This document shows, one piece after another, positions 39,476 through 51,415 of a stretch of 64,000 nt of DNA (position 1 is its first letter; the number at the start of each line of letters is the position of its first letter). Under the pieces are notes generated by a model. It was given only the letters and a program-made list of their open reading frames with translations, was not told the origin of the DNA and did no database searches. The position numbers and the translations under genes were made by a program. The DNA comes from Scenedesmus sp. ARA3 (taxonomy: Eukaryota > Chlorophyta > Chlorophyceae > Sphaeropleales > Scenedesmaceae), in the NCBI GenBank assembly GCA_004335835.1, contig RWJK01001210.1, positions 9,313 to 73,312 of the forward strand, in the 5' to 3' direction.

Positions 39476-40201
39476 AGACAGCATTGCATGCCACACACCT
39501 GGCGCTCTGTACGCAAACAGGTCGTGTAGGTACTTGCCCTTTGCTGTCAGCAGCATGGTATAGACTGGCCCGGCACCTGCAGAGTCGGCAGCAGCCCATC
39601 AGGATCTGCTGAAATTGCAATTGTGCGATGCACGCTGTGCTTCAAGCACCTGACAACTGCTAAAGCTGCACACAGCACTGCTGCAGGCATACAGGTGATG
39701 CTGACACGACACGAACATGAGACATCAGCTGTAGGTTATTTAAGCAGCAAACCTGGCTGCTCCAGTGGCCGTACATCATTGGTGGTCATCCCCTGCGAAG
39801 GATGACGCAGCAGGGAGCAGGACAGAGCATGTGGGCACAGCCGAGGGACGGTTGCACAGCGCTTTGCAGATTCTTCAGCACAATGCTTTATTGCTTGCTT
39901 CTGATTTAACAGCAGCACACAGTCCAGCACGGTGCTTCACGCTGCCTCAACTGCCTGTCATGCGGTTGCTGTTGCTGCTGCTGCTGCTCACCTGCAGAAA
40001 CTGCACACATTCCTCTCCCGCCAGGCTGATCACGCCACGGGATGCAAGTCGTGCTACATGGTACGTGCGTTGCCCAGCTGCTTGCGATGAAGCGGCTAGG
40101 GCTGCAGATGTGACAGCAAGGCCTGCTGCTGCTTGCAGCAGCGAGGAAGAGCTACTACAGCACGCCGGTGACAGCAGGCTCCGAAACGTCCCTGCCAACA
40201 T
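36777..40201 (-). CDS. IBA57: IBA57 iron-sulfur cluster assembly factor (GcvT/YgfZ-like folate-binding family)
   Basis: IBA57 acts with ISCA proteins in mitochondrial [4Fe-4S] cluster assembly. Seven exons (39992-40201, 39753-39792, 39499-39576, 39013-39177, 38608-38811, 37595-37756, 36777-37096) join in phase to 392 residues. The first about 45 residues are Ser/Ala-rich with few acidic residues and look like an organelle presequence. They precede [16 protein letters not shown] and [10 protein letters not shown], the family's substrate-binding start. The diagnostic motif KGCYIGQE (near residue 255) follows [13 protein letters not shown] and is followed by [16 protein letters not shown]. Low-complexity Ala, Ser and Pro inserts lie in exons 5 and 7. 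Mitochondrial targeting is inferred; a plastid homologue cannot be excluded. Introns contain copies of exon edges and a 39-bp minisatellite with an N-gap. Confidence 0.9.
37440..37680 (-). repeat. Duplicated end of IBA57 exon 6
   Basis: The exon end (plus-strand CCCGGCAGCGCCACAGGCAT with ATGCCCCTGAAGTGTGTGT) at about 37611-37670 has a near copy at about 37455-37515 in the downstream intron. Confidence 0.85.
37820..38225 (-). repeat. 39-bp minisatellite and extra copies of the IBA57 exon-6 start
   Basis: A 39-bp unit (plus-strand CTGATGCCCGCCAGGGGTAG plus GTTGTAGCGTGCGCTGCAG) is repeated at least four times between about 37945 and 38176, with an N-gap in the middle. The unit derives from the exon-6 start coding LAGIS. 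Fuller copies of that exon start flank it at about 37827-37880 and 38177-38222. None has a good AG acceptor. In the minus frame the unit would encode a 13-residue repeat, but it lies in the predicted intron. Confidence 0.88.
38020..38098. other. Assembly gap (79 N) inside the 39-bp minisatellite
   Basis: Seventy-nine undetermined bases. The flanks show that one G plus exactly two 39-bp units would fill the gap. Confidence 0.97.
38926..38978. repeat. (GCAA)n / (GCCA)n tetranucleotide repeat
   Basis: About seven GCAA units followed by about five GCCA units, in the intron between IBA57 exons 4 and 5. Confidence 0.9.
39178..39231 (-). repeat. (CTG)n tract (minus strand) forming the 3' splice site of IBA57 exon 4
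   Basis: About 17 CAG/CGG triplets on plus, read as CTG on minus, ending directly at the exon-4 acceptor CTGCAG. Confidence 0.8.
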
Positions 40202-40854
40202 GACACCGCCACTGATCTATTTAATTCCACAGAACACAGTAGTGCAGTGGTGACAATGCAAGAATTTGCAAATACCGATGTGGTCGAGCGATGCCTGAAG
40301 ACGCCTGTGTGCGGTTGAACATTTAATCCAGCCGTTCTCAAACTTGTTTGTAGTCGTGCATAATCGTCTGATGGTCACTTTTCTCGCTCCTAATGGCAGC
40401 AGTGATTGGCTAGGGCTTTGCTGGGACCGGTAGTGCTGTTGCTGCCAGAAGTGTGTGGCATTAGACCTGTGCCAGTGCAATTAAAGTCATCCTGTTAACG
40501 CCACTTAAAATATTGATGGCTGGTATGCGGCTGATTACTAGAGTCTTGAGGTCTGTGCACAAGTCCAAGGTCGCCAGAGACCTGTGCATCACCAGCCAGA
40601 GGCAATCACGGCAGAAGGTGCTGCTTCTGCACCAGACACATCCTCTTACATCGCAGCACCCACATGAGTTGCTGGACCTGGTGTGCTTGAAAACCAACAG
40701 CACAAGGCACAAAGTAAAAGGTGTAAAAGCAGGCCAATGCGGTCAATTGTCTAGTCACAATCCAGCCGCTTGTCATGATGACGTGTTGTGGCATGCTTGA
40801 CCACTGCTGCACCAGACAAAAGGCATTCAAATTTAGATCTGCACTTAGCATGCC
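40202..40854. other. Intergenic region between IBA57 and the GH5 gene
   Basis: About 650 bases. Includes the IBA57 promoter side and the GH5 3' flank, with a TTACA (minus TGTAA) at 40646-40650. No gene supported. Confidence 0.5.
40646..40650 (-). terminator. TGTAA poly(A) signal candidate for the GH5 gene
   Basis: TTACA on plus, reading TGTAA on minus, about 205 bases beyond the GH5 stop; motif and position only. Confidence 0.35.
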
Positions 40855-41290
40855 TCAGACTGGCTCCTCTTCTACAGTACCCTGCACTTCCAGCAGCAGA
40901 GCACTGCCAGCGTCCAGCAGCGACGCTGGCAAGTTTGCATGTGTGTCAACCAGCTGAGCAGGCGCAGCTGCCTTTGCGGCTTGGCTGTGTAGCTGGGTGC
41001 TACGCAGCTTGCTGCTGGTGGCTGCTGCAGGCGCTGCAGCTGAACTGCCGGCAGTGCTGGCAGCAGCAACACCTGCCACAATAGCTGGTGGTGGCTGCAC
41101 ATCAAACTGCACATACGATGCATCCGCTGTGTTAGCTTGCTGCACCGGCGCTGCTGCCTGTGCCGCCTGCTGCCCTGCAACACTCCCTGCTGGCTTTATT
41201 GCCTCATGGACATCAGCCAGCTGCGTCCGGCCCCCTGCAGCGGATACACTGCTGCTTGCTGCTGTAGCACCCGCCTTGCTGCCGGCCCCA

Positions 41291-41329
<39 letters not shown>

Positions 41330-42048
41330 ATGCTGCTGCTGCTGCTGCTAGCAGGGCCAACACTGTCACCCTCGCCCGCTGCTTTGACAGGTACCACAGT
41401 CTCTGTGATGGTTGTCAGATTGAGCGCTGGGTTGGCCGCAGCAGCAGCTGCTGCCGCTGCTGCCTCCTCAGCCGCCGCTGCATCTGCTGCAGCACGGGCC
41501 TTCACAGCGTCCTGCTGCTGCGCTGCAACGCTTGTGAGGAATGAATCCGTGTCGCTGTACCAGGGTTGCAGCCCGAAGTGCTTTTGCAGGAACTGGATCT
41601 TTGGCCAGGCAAACTCCTGCCAGTTGTCTGCCACAAGGCCTCCAGTAGCTGCAAGCAAGCAGCAGCAGCAGCAGCAACAGCAACAGCGCAGATGTCAAGG
41701 AAGCGCTGCTGCTGACCTGCTTGTATGATTAGCTTGGCGACAATGTTGATGATGTTGCAGGCACCAGTGGTGCCATCCTGCAGCCTATGCAGCCATGCTC
41801 TCACACAGAGCTGCACAGCTGCAGCAGAGCTACGGTATTTTGTGCATGAGCATGCGGCTCTTCATCGTTGATGCTTCGCATGTATTTGCAGCACATCACC
41901 ATGTAGAGCTACCACACCTGCGCTATTGGCGTTGTAGGCCCACCAGATCCAGCCAGCCAGCGGTGAATCGCGCTGCTGCGCAAGGCTGGCCACCGCGCTG
42001 TAGTACTCCAGCTCAGCACTGCTGCTCAGGCGGCTGCCCATCTCCCCT

Positions 42049-42098
<50 letters not shown>

Positions 42099-45000
42099 CA
42101 GAGGAGCATGAGCAAGTTCAGTATGCATCATTGGTCTGCGTGTTACACCAGCGCCTGTCAACGGCCTGCCTGCAGGGCCACAACACCTACGCGCACCTGC
42201 TCCCAGAGTGACGATCAACCTGTAGGCCTCTGCACGCCACGCCTGTGGCAACAAAGGTTTCATGGTGAGTCGCGCATGGGCTGGCCAGCCATCACAGCCA
42301 CAGCAACTTCACCCACCTACAACCACAGGCAGCCGTTAGCCATCATGACATCGTGTTTTGTGGCCTCCGACCATGCACTCACCCTGTTGTGGCTCACACC
42401 ATCTCTAATGGTGCCACGCCGCACACGTAACTATCCTCTCTCACAGCAACGCCACCCACCTACAACCACAGGCAGCCGCATGCAGTCCCTGCCATTGCAG
42501 TAGCCCTCCCGAGCCAGCCGCCCCCAGCTGCTGCTCAGCCGCGCCAGCACCTCCGCAGCTGGCGCAGCAGCAGCCCCGCCACTGTCTGGCCCATACAGGT
42601 GTGGCCCCAGCAGCACCCTGCTCCTGTATTCACGCTGCAGCAGCTCGTTGAAAAATGGCCTCGGGTCGCTCAGGTTGTGGCGCTGGATGGTGGCGGGGTC
42701 CGTCACAAATCCGTCACCTGCAGCACGCACAAAACAAGAGGTGTTGTGTGGCACAACAGCACAACGTACGCCCAAAACTGGACTGCTTAATGTTCTGCAG
42801 ACGAGCATGCAAGCAGCTTTTCCACGACAACCGCTGTAGCATCGTTACCTGACGACAGGCCGTAGCTGCTGCCGCTGGCAGACAGCGGCGAGCCCTGCAG
42901 CAGGTACAGCGCGTCTGCCGCCGTGATGTTCTCGATGGAGTCCATGGTGGTCAGGTACAGCTCATCAAGGCCTGGCAGGCCGTCACGCCTGCGCCGCAGC
43001 AGCCACGGAACAGCAAGCAGCATGCGTGTCAGGCAACAGCATATCTGCCGTGCTAGGGAGAGCAACGCCACCAGATGCCTGCATCAGGCCGCATGGCTGA
43101 GCACCAACGCATTGAAAGTCATCTGGCTGCTGCTGCTGCATAGAACCACCACACAATTGCAGTAGTGTGCTGCGAACTGTTCCTCTGCCATCAAGCCAAC
43201 CACGCCAGCGCCTCACCCGGCCCAGCCCAGCCCCACCCCTCCGGCCTTGTCCGGCTCGTTGAGCAGGTCCAGCAGGATGCGGCCGCGGATGTCTGACGCA
43301 AAGTTGGGCAGGCAGGTGATGGTGGCCCAGGTGTACATCCAGGCCCGCGCAAAGTCCTGGGCATCCAGCGGCGTGGCGTCACTTGCATCCGGGTGGTAGT
43401 CCAGCTGCGGTGAGGCGTGTGCGTTGCATGGGTACATACAAGTGCATGGGTACATACAAGTGCATGGGTACATACAAGTGCATGGGTACATACAAGTGCA
43501 GTGGTTGGATGAGTTGCGGCAACAGCAGCCGATGCAGGTAGCTAGCATGTTCATAGGTACTTAGTCGAGGCAGAGGCAGCTGGGTCTGTAAGCACCAACT
43601 GAAGCCGCAAGGCAGGTGCACTGCAGCTGCTGCCACAGGCATCAGCGCGCGCCGCTCACCACAACGTACAACCCGTGGCAACCAGGAACCCGCCCATTAG
43701 ATGCAGCAAGGCAGGTGCACTGCAGCTGCTACCAAACGCATCAGAGCCCCATCTGTTCCTGCAAGCCGCTCACCACAACGTAGAACCCGTTGGCAACCAG
43801 GAACTGCACCGTCCACAGCAGCCGCTGGATGACATGCTCCGTGTTCGGCGGCATGTAGGTGTTGCAGAGGCCCTGGTGGTAGCTTGCCACTGGCAGGCGG
43901 ATGGGTGGGTCTGGCACCAGGGAGAGGTCAGGCTGGGGGCTGGCGCTGGGGTCGGTGGCGTGCTGGGCCAGGCCGCGGGTGTCTGTGTGGTTGCACTTGA
44001 ACACCAGGTTGCTGCCGTGCGTCTGCAGCACGCAGGGAGTGTTCATTGAGGAAGGTTCCTTCACACGTGTGTGGATATGCAACAAGCACTGCATGGGACT
44101 GTGGTGGAGCGCGTTAGAGGGTGCAGATCTGGCAGCTGCCAGCTGTAAGGCAGGCATGAAGTTTGGCACTCTGAAAGCGGCACGGTATGTCTGGCGGCTT
44201 GCTGTTCAAGCAGTGCGTGCCAACTTACCCGCAATCCGTCAAATGTGAAAGAGAGTCTGATGGTGTTGAAGCCTGTGACAGCATCAGCAGCAGGAAGACA
44301 ACACATGTAACACAAGCAAGCAAACACGTGTTCAATGCGCAGCAATGCGTGCACCTCTGATACCAACATGCTGTGAAACTCTCAGCAGCTGCGAAATTGC
44401 AGACGCAAAATGCCTGCGCATAACACATGTTACATCTCAGGTGAATCTCTTGCTTTCAGAAGCAGCTCACCCAGCAGCTTCAGCTGGTAAGCAATGGCCC
44501 CAAAGTCTGTTGCTGCCTCACTGCCGCCAGCCCACAGCCCGTCCGGCCCGCCCTGCGCGTTGTTGAAGCCGAACCAGCTCACGCCACGCAGCACCAATGG
44601 CTTGTGGAACCATGCGTCGTACAGCTTGCCTGCCTTTGGGGCGAGCGGCGGTGCAGGGTAGCCCCTTGCCAGCGGCTCTGCAGGAATGATGAGATACAAT
44701 ACAGATGAAACAATATTGATTGATCTGATGAGTGCACCTGGCCCCAGGCGCTAGCACAGCAATGCACAGGCAACTTCGAGGTGCCACAGCATGTCATTTG
44801 AGCAGAGTAGCGCGGGTGGCGCAGGCAATAGCTGTCCTGCAAGCACAAAAAGCTGCTGGGGTGACTGACGTGGTGCACACAGGCATGCAATCTGCGCTGA
44901 TCGGTGTGCAAGGGGTTGTGGGACGCAGCTGTGTCGCAGGTGCCAGCGTGTCTAACTAGCATGGTCTCAATGCTGCTGCTGCTGCTGCTTACGGTCGCTG

Positions 45001-45496
45001 AACACCCGCGCGTTCTTCGGGCAGAAAGCATATGTGTTGTTGTTGTCATAGGCGTAGCCTTGGTCCTGGGCAAACATCTTGGCCAGGCTGCGGTTGTCCC
45101 CAATGCTCCAGCCGAGGAAGCGCTCCAGCAGCCAAGGCATAAGCCCACCAGCAGCCTGCATGCGTGTTGTGCAGACACGGCTGTGGGTTGAAAGGCCTGA
45201 CAGCAGCAATCATTGATGTGTTCCTGGTTGCTCGGCGTAATGGACTGCTGCGCCAGGCGGTGCTGCTGCAGAGCAAGGTTGAATCCAGCTGTACAATTGG
45301 TGGTGCCTGCTGCAATTGCTGGCATGCAGCTGCTGTTGCTGTCCTGCAAGCATAATGGCCGCCTGTAATGCTGCCGCTGCTGTCACGTGCAGCCACCGCT
45401 GTTGCATGGCGTGATGAGCTCTGTTGCCTTGCGTTCCTATATCATGCTGCATCAACCCACCATGCTCATGGTGATCATCAGCATGTACAGGGTGAC
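40855..45496 (-). CDS. Glycoside hydrolase family 5 (cellulase/mannanase-type), 5' end unresolved
   Basis: GH5 enzymes hydrolyse beta-1,4-glucans or mannans with two Glu residues. Visible exons are 44993-45155, 44471-44677, 44229-44272, 43774-44022, 43217-43404, 42849-42988, 42460-42717, 41918-42046 and 40855-41648, all in phase (723 residues). A 36-nt exon at 45461-45496 (VTLYMLMITMSM) also fits phase but is tentative. GH5 landmarks are PLVLRGVSWFGF, FNTIRLSFTFDGLR, FYVV|LDYHPDAS, RILLDLLNEPD (acid/base Glu), VLLGPHLYGPD and GEMGSR (nucleophile Glu), WIWWAYNANSAATGGLVADN and WPKIQFLQKHFGLQPW. About 230 Ala/Ser/Gln-rich residues form a tail with no recognisable carbohydrate-binding module. 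A secreted wall enzyme is inferred; the signal peptide was not located. Substrate cannot be read from sequence. Confidence 0.85.
41918..42099 (-). repeat. (CTG)n tract (minus strand) abutting the GH5 exon with the nucleophile
   Basis: About 17 CAG triplets on plus (42047-42099), read as CTG on minus, end at the acceptor of the exon coding GEMGSR. Confidence 0.8.
42310..42485 (-). repeat. Duplicated end of a GH5 exon with its donor
   Basis: ACCCACCTACAACCACAGGC (plus) occurs at about 42452-42474 as the real exon end and donor, and again at about 42311-42335 in the next intron. Confidence 0.8.
43426..43500. repeat. 18-bp tandem repeat, four units
   Basis: GCATGGGTACATACAAGT repeated four times without change, in a GH5 intron. 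Confidence 0.95.
43640..43805 (-). repeat. Duplicated exon end with donor in the GH5 gene (FYVV exon)
   Basis: GCCGCTCACCACAACGTA.AA with CCCGT.GGCAACCAGGAAC occurs at about 43767-43805 (real exon end) and again at about 43650-43690. Confidence 0.85.
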
Positions 45497-46682
45497 CTGC
45501 ACTGTCAACCGAGGAGTCCACTTGGTCTGCGGCACCCTGTATAGTGGTGCACAGCCTGCAGGCAAAACAGCCATGCATACGCAGCTGTCGAGCACTGCAA
45601 CGTCCTTCAAGCAGAGCCATACGTGCAGGTTTTACTCATGCCGTTTCATGTTTGTTCTATTACTAATGTCTGAAAAGGCATTTGACGCTGTGCCAGCTGC
45701 ACGAGCTGGTGCTGTATGTTGTGCTCCTGTGTCAATGCTGATGCACTGCATCTGTGCTGCCGCTGCTGCTGCTTGCCCATTGGCAGCCACAGCCACGCAC
45801 CAACAAGCCGCACAGTCCCGTCCTCATCGTGGATAGCTACCATTTAGCCAACACCGTTGCTGATGATGGGGGGCAGAAAAGGCGCCAAAAGGCGGGCAAC
45901 TTTCACGACGACATGGCAGCGTCACTACAGCTGTGTTTTGGCTGCTTCATTTCGTTTAAATCATGGTAGCAGCAAAATTTTATATCTTCTTCTCTAGGCT
46001 TTGCCTTGCCCGTTGCCTGACAGAATGTTCATTGCGCAGCTGCTGTTAGTATTCTCATGGTCATCGCGCTTCTTATACCACTCAGAAACATCATTACATC
46101 CACTTTAACGTCCATAGTGTTTGTTTCAGCGCATAAGCACAAGCCAGCGAACTTGTAGGTTCTCGTGTGCGTGGCCATCACCGCCGCTGTCTTCATCTGG
46201 TCGCCACAGCATTCAGCCAGCATTTGCGATAGTTTACGGTTTCCAGCAATTTTGTTAGTTGGTGAGTGCTGCAGCTGGCTGCGGTCAGCCTCTGGCCCAT
46301 AGCACTACAGAGCTGCTGATGGTGATGCACAGCAAGGAGATGTTCCAAGAGCGGGCACTGCACTGTGCTGTTTCAGTAGCAGTCACACCAGTTTACACAT
46401 GCGTATGTTCCAGGCTTCCTTGCGCTGTCATGCCCACCGCCGTCCACTAGTCAGCTACTGCTACTGCTGCAAATGATGTTGCAGGCAATGTTGGAACGCA
46501 GTATGCTACCGCTACAACAGCATGCCAGCTGGCTGTACTTCTGAAGCTTGTCACATGATGTTTCTGCAATAGCGTGACACGAGCTGCAGTGGCAGGAGCA
46601 GCAGAACAGCAGCCGCACAGCTGCACCAGGGCTACACCAGCACAGCAACAGGCGGCAACAGCAGCAGCAGCAGCGTGGCACC
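45497..46682. promoter_or_regulatory. Divergent intergenic region between the GH5 and GT2 synthase genes
   Basis: About 1.2 kb between two head-to-head genes. It probably contains unresolved 5' exon(s) of the GH5 gene as well as both promoters. CAG triplets precede the GT2 start. Only short uninformative frames were seen. Confidence 0.4.
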
Positions 46683-47210
46683 ATGATTTGGTACCTGGTC
46701 TTCACTGGGATGTTTGTGCTGTACCAGCTGGATGTGCTGGTATATTCATTTATTGCCCTGTGTGCAAAGGTCCAGGAGGTTTGGAACCCAGAGCCAGGAC
46801 ACCCGTGGTACTGGTGGTGGCACAAGGATGAGCTAGTGTCAGCACCAGATTGTGATGAGCAGGGCTACAGGATATGCACAGCAATAGACCCAGCATTACC
46901 AGATGCGGCGGATGCTGCTGCTGGAAAAGGCAGCGCCAAGCAGGAGGCAGCAACAGCGGACACAGCAGCAGCGACAGAGGCAGGAGCGGCCGCCCAAGGC
47001 AACCAGAACAGCTGGCAGATTGCTACAACCAACAGAGTCAGCATTAGCAGCCTCACCAGCAGCTGCCTGGCTGGCAGCAACGTGCCCTGCAGCAGTGGCA
47101 GCGGCAGCGTTCCCTCTGATTGCAGCGCAAGTGCTGCAGGGAGCTCCCACCCTAGCACCCCTCAAGCAGGGCAGGCCGGCTCACCAAAGGCCACGCTGCA
47201 GAGACTGCTG

Positions 47211-47250
<40 letters not shown>

Positions 47251-50200
47251 GCATATCGAGGTTGGAGACAGTGTACAGCATGCCGGATCAGGTGCCTGCA
47301 GACGCCCCAACGTCGCCGCACATGTCAGCAAAAGGGCTGCGCTGCAGGCACATAGCAGCAGAGGACGCTGCAGACACTCTGCTGCAGCAGCAGCAGCAGC
47401 AGCAGCAGCTAGACGGCGCAGCGTCGCCTTCCAGCATAGCAAATCTGCAGCAGCAAAGGCAGCAGCAACAGCAGCAGCAGCAGCTGGGGTGCCATGCAGG
47501 CGGCAAGGGGAGGCCAGGCATCAGTTTGCCGGCTGGTGGCGGCCACCCGCCCAGCAGCTGTGTGGTGCTTGGGCCGGATAAGGCATGCAGCCTTCCGGCA
47601 AGCCTGGTCTCTCTGTACGACTACTTCCCGGTTGTACTGGTGCAGGTGAGTACAAACACTACCGCTTTGAGTGGTGTTTACATCAGTGACTGCAGGTAGC
47701 GCTTGCAGGAGGCCAGCAGATGGTGTAAGAGTGCATGTCGATGGTTCTGCACCAGGCAGAGGTTTGTGCAGCATCAAGCAGTGTACAGTGGCGCTTGCAG
47801 CAGAGCAGCAGGTGGTGTGTGAGTTTCCGCAGTGAGTCCTGCAAGCTTCCTGCAGCTGCAGAGGTTTGTCCAGTGTAAGCATCGAGCACAGCAGATGGCG
47901 CTTGCAGGACAGCTGCAAGGGGCGCAGGCCATCTGTCCTGCAAGCTTCCTGCGCCACAGAGCTGTGCTGTTGTGCGTCATGCGGCTCCCTTGTGACTTTC
48001 TCTGAGTGCAACAACGCTTCCTTGGTACCTTCTGTGTGTGCTGCTGCTGCAGCTGCCCATGTATAATGAGGAGGCGCACTGCGAGGTGGTCATTGAGCGC
48101 GCCTGCAACATGATATGGCCACGGGACCGCATCATCATCCAGGTGGGGCAGCAGGCTGCACACGCACCCTTTAGCATTGACACTGGGCAAGCATGGCTCC
48201 AGCAATGCAACCAAAGTGCAGCAGCCTTTGTGCCCTGCTTGGTGCCCCTGCACTGCAGGCACAGCGACAGACGCACCGTGTACATGCAAGCCGGCGCTGG
48301 CGTTGCTGTTGTTGCTTGTGTTGTGTGCTGCAGGCGTGCGACGACTCCACGCGCGAGGACGTGAAGCTGCGCATTGATGCCAGGGTGGCGCAGATGCAGC
48401 AGCGCGGCCACCACTGCCTGGTCACGCGGCGCGCCGTCAACAAAGGCTTCAAGGCGGGCAACATGATCAACGGCATGAGCTTCCTCAATGAGGTGGGTAT
48501 TGTCGTTGTTGCTTGCTGAGCTGTACCAGCAGCTGGAGGCAGACTTGGCGTGGCAATAACTGAGCCATATAGTCTGCTGCAGTGGGTGGCTGTGATTGTA
48601 CAGCGTGTGCATGAGCTTCATCAGGGAGGTGTGGGTGTGGGTGTGGTGGCGATGGAGACAGCAGCAGCTGGGGGCGATCTCTAGAACAGACAGACACAGG
48701 GCCTTGCAAGGTTTGCTGCTGGATATGTTGGCACACATGGGATGCATGCAGGACATGTGCAACGAGCAAAGCATGCTGTGTAGCAGGCAACAATAGAGTG
48801 TGTGATGACTGCTGCTGCTGCTGCTGCTGCTGATGCTGATGCGCAGGTGCCGTGGGAGTTTGTGGCTGTGTTTGACGCCGACTTTGAGATGCCGCCGGAC
48901 TTCCTGTTCCAGACCATCTGGCACATGCAGCAGGACAGCCGGCTGGGCTTCGTGCAGGGCCGCTGGAGCTTCACCAACGGCTACGACAACATGCTGTGCT
49001 GGTGGGCGGTACTGGCTACAGCTGCTGGCTCGCGTGCGGCAGGACATGCAGCAGCAGGCTCGTGGCACAGCTCAGCAGCAGCCCACAACAGTCCACTTTG
49101 CGCTTGCGCAGTGTGTAGTTCAGTTCTGGTGCGCTGTTAATCTGCCTTGAGTTTGAGCCGCTGCCTCGTGCTCGCCTTCATCATGGCTGTGCTTGCCTAC
49201 CTGCTGTCCCACAGGATGCAGCAGGTGTGCCTGAACTACCACTTTGCGGTGGAGCAGCGCGCGCGCTCCTGGCTGCGCACCTTCTTCGGCTTCAACGGCA
49301 CGGCCGGCGTGTGGCGGCGCACCGCGATGGAGCAGGCGGGCGGCTGGAACATGGAAAGCACGGTGGAGGACATGGACCTGTCGCTGCGCGCCTACCTCAA
49401 CGGCTGGAAGTTCAAGTGAGCGCGCCTGCTTGTGTACCTGGCCGTGGAGCGGAGCGGGTGCGGTTCGCAGCTGCTGTGCTTGCCATCTAGCAGGCGCTTC
49501 TGTAAGACATGCTGAGCGCCGTTGCGCACCTGCAACTGCAACAGCGATTCAGAGCAAAACCATACGGTACACAATGATGATGATCATGTACGATCATACG
49601 ATGTGCTTGCTAACTGTGCAGGTACCTGCACTGGGTTGGCTGCCCCAACGAGCTGCCGCCCACCATGAGTGCGTACAAGACGCAGCAGTACCGCTGGAAC
49701 AGCGGGCCAATGGTGGTCATCAAGCAGCTGGTGGGGCACATCACAGTACAAGCACCCGCACCTGCGTGCAGGCAGCTGGACATGTTTGTTTTTCTTCGGC
49801 ACCTACATGGCTGCTTGCATATGCTGTTGTTAGTGCTTGCCTTTCGCCGGCATGGCAGGTGCGGGTGTCCTGCAAGCAAATGCATGTTCCCGTGCCGTGG
49901 CGCGTCTGGCAGTCAGTCAAACATGCTTCTCAATTGGGCCAGGTACCTGCTAGCGCCACTGGTTGGTGGGTGCTGACAATTATCTCCCTGCCTGTGTGCT
50001 GATTGCTGCTGCCAGGTCACGCGCATCTGGACCACAGATGCAGTCACCTTCTGGGACAGGATCAGCTGCAGCTACTTCTTCTTCAGGTGAGAGCCGTGCG
50101 CTGTGTACAGGGGACCGGATGCCAGAACTGAAAACGACAACACCAATATAGCTGGCATCAGCAGTATGTGGTCGGCCAAGGTGCTGAGGAGTCGGGGCGC

Positions 50201-51415
50201 AGTAGTGACCAGTACTGTAGATAGCAGCAAGCAACTTGCACAACTTGCAACGATGTTGGAAAGTACTGCTCCGCCGTCACTGCTACTGCTCTCGCAGGTT
50301 CATCTACAGCGCGTTCCTGACGGTCATCTGCCTGGTGTGCCCCGCCATTGTGATCTGGCTGGACCCCTGGTCCTGGACCTGGGCGCCCATGGCCTTCCTG
50401 GTGAGCCCAAAACCCCTGCAAAAAACAGCCTTGCGCATGCGACATGTGCAGCCCTGAACTGCGCTGGCAGCAATGCATAGGACAGGCCGCCATATGCACT
50501 GCGACGCGCCTGGCAGCTGCGCGTTTCAGCCTATCAGCAGCTGCACAGCAGCAGGGTATGGGAGACTCACCAGCGGGCTTTGCCTGTGCGGCCTCCCCTG
50601 CTGCAGCAGACGCTGCTATGCCTGCTAGGCCCTCCTCGCCAGCGACCTCTGTGCTGTGCTTCGGGTGCTACAATCAATCACCGCTGTCTGCCGCTACGCC
50701 TGGGTGTTGTGTGGCTGCTGCATGTGTCTGCTCCTTGCGCAGATCGCGGGCAACACCAGCGCGGCGTGCTTCGTGTGGTTTGCCGGGCTGCTGTTCTGGC
50801 CGTACTTCCTGATGCAGACCGGGGTGGGCTACTTCCGCGTGTACGCGATGCTCAACGGCCTGGCGGGCAGCAAGAAGAGCGGCACCTGGAAGGTGGGCGG
50901 CGCGTTGGACTGCAACACAGTATGCATGTGGAAAGCGATGCTGGATGTGTGCCCGTGTGCGCGTTGCTGCTGGCACGCATGCATTGCCCCATGGTATGTG
51001 AGAGTGCAGTAGAGCTGGCCGACAGCTGTACATTGCTTGCAGGAATGCCTACAGCAATGGGTAGCTGCTTGTGCTGCGACTGCCTGCCTGCTGCTGCCGC
51101 TTACTCTTGCCAAGAGTAGGTGCGGCACCTGACACCATCCCTGCTGTCGCTCGCCGGCTCTGCTGCTAATGCATTGCTCTATGCTCTGCCCGTCATGCGC
51201 ACTGCACATGCTGCCAGGTCACGAAGAAGTTTGGCAAGGGAGGCCTGGGCAACCGCGTGTACCACAAGCCCTACATGCTGGAGCTGGTCATGGCGCTGCT
51301 GTTCTTCGGCTACGCGTTTGCTGCGGTGTGGCACGGCGTGTACCTGCTGGGCAGCTTCTGCTGGGTGATGGCCTGGACCTTCGTGATGATCAGCTTCGGG
51401 GAGTACCTCTTCTGA
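46683..51415 (+). CDS. Cellulose-synthase-like GT2 glycosyltransferase (CSLA/CSLC type, mannan or glucan synthase)
   Basis: A membrane-bound processive beta-glycan synthase of family GT2, probably in the Golgi. Ten exons (46683-47645, 48053-48142, 48334-48492, 48847-49001, 49215-49415, 49622-49730, 50016-50086, 50298-50400, 50743-50892, 51218-51415) give 732 residues in phase. An N-terminal hydrophobic segment (about 1-30) is followed by a long Ser/Gln/Ala insert (about 70-300). The catalytic core runs FPVVLVQLPMYNE, CDDST, FVAVFDADFEMPPDFL (DxD), NGTAGVWRR, MESTVEDMDLSLRAYL (ED) and TQQYRW (QxxRW). Several C-terminal membrane segments follow, ending FGEYLF. CSLA/CSLC membership rests on VLVQ.PMYNE and the compact core without a plant CesA zinc domain; mannan versus glucan cannot be decided here. 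The exon-6 end is a choice between two in-phase donors. It diverges head-to-head from the GH5 gene. Confidence 0.9.
47700..47955 (+). repeat. Diverged tandem repeats in intron 1 of the GT2 gene
   Basis: Blocks of TGGCGCTTGCAG...CAGCAG(G/A)TGG and CCTGCAAGCTTCCTGC recur two to three times between about 47700 and 47955. They are not clearly derived from exon sequence. Confidence 0.55.

Noticed and set aside
41718..41781. Possible extra GH5 exon reading DGTTGACNIINIVAKLIIQ
   Set aside because: Its phase does not fit the flanking exons with usable splice sites. Skipping it restores NANSAATGGLVADN, which matches the family.
43426..43500. 18-bp tandem repeats considered as a CRISPR-like array
   Set aside because: There are no spacers; units are head-to-tail and intronic in a eukaryotic gene.
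45646..45843. Minus-strand frame starting MVAIHDEDGTVRLVGAWLWL as GH5 first exon
   Set aside because: The only evident donor leaves phase 1 while the next candidate exon needs phase 0; no signal peptide is visible.
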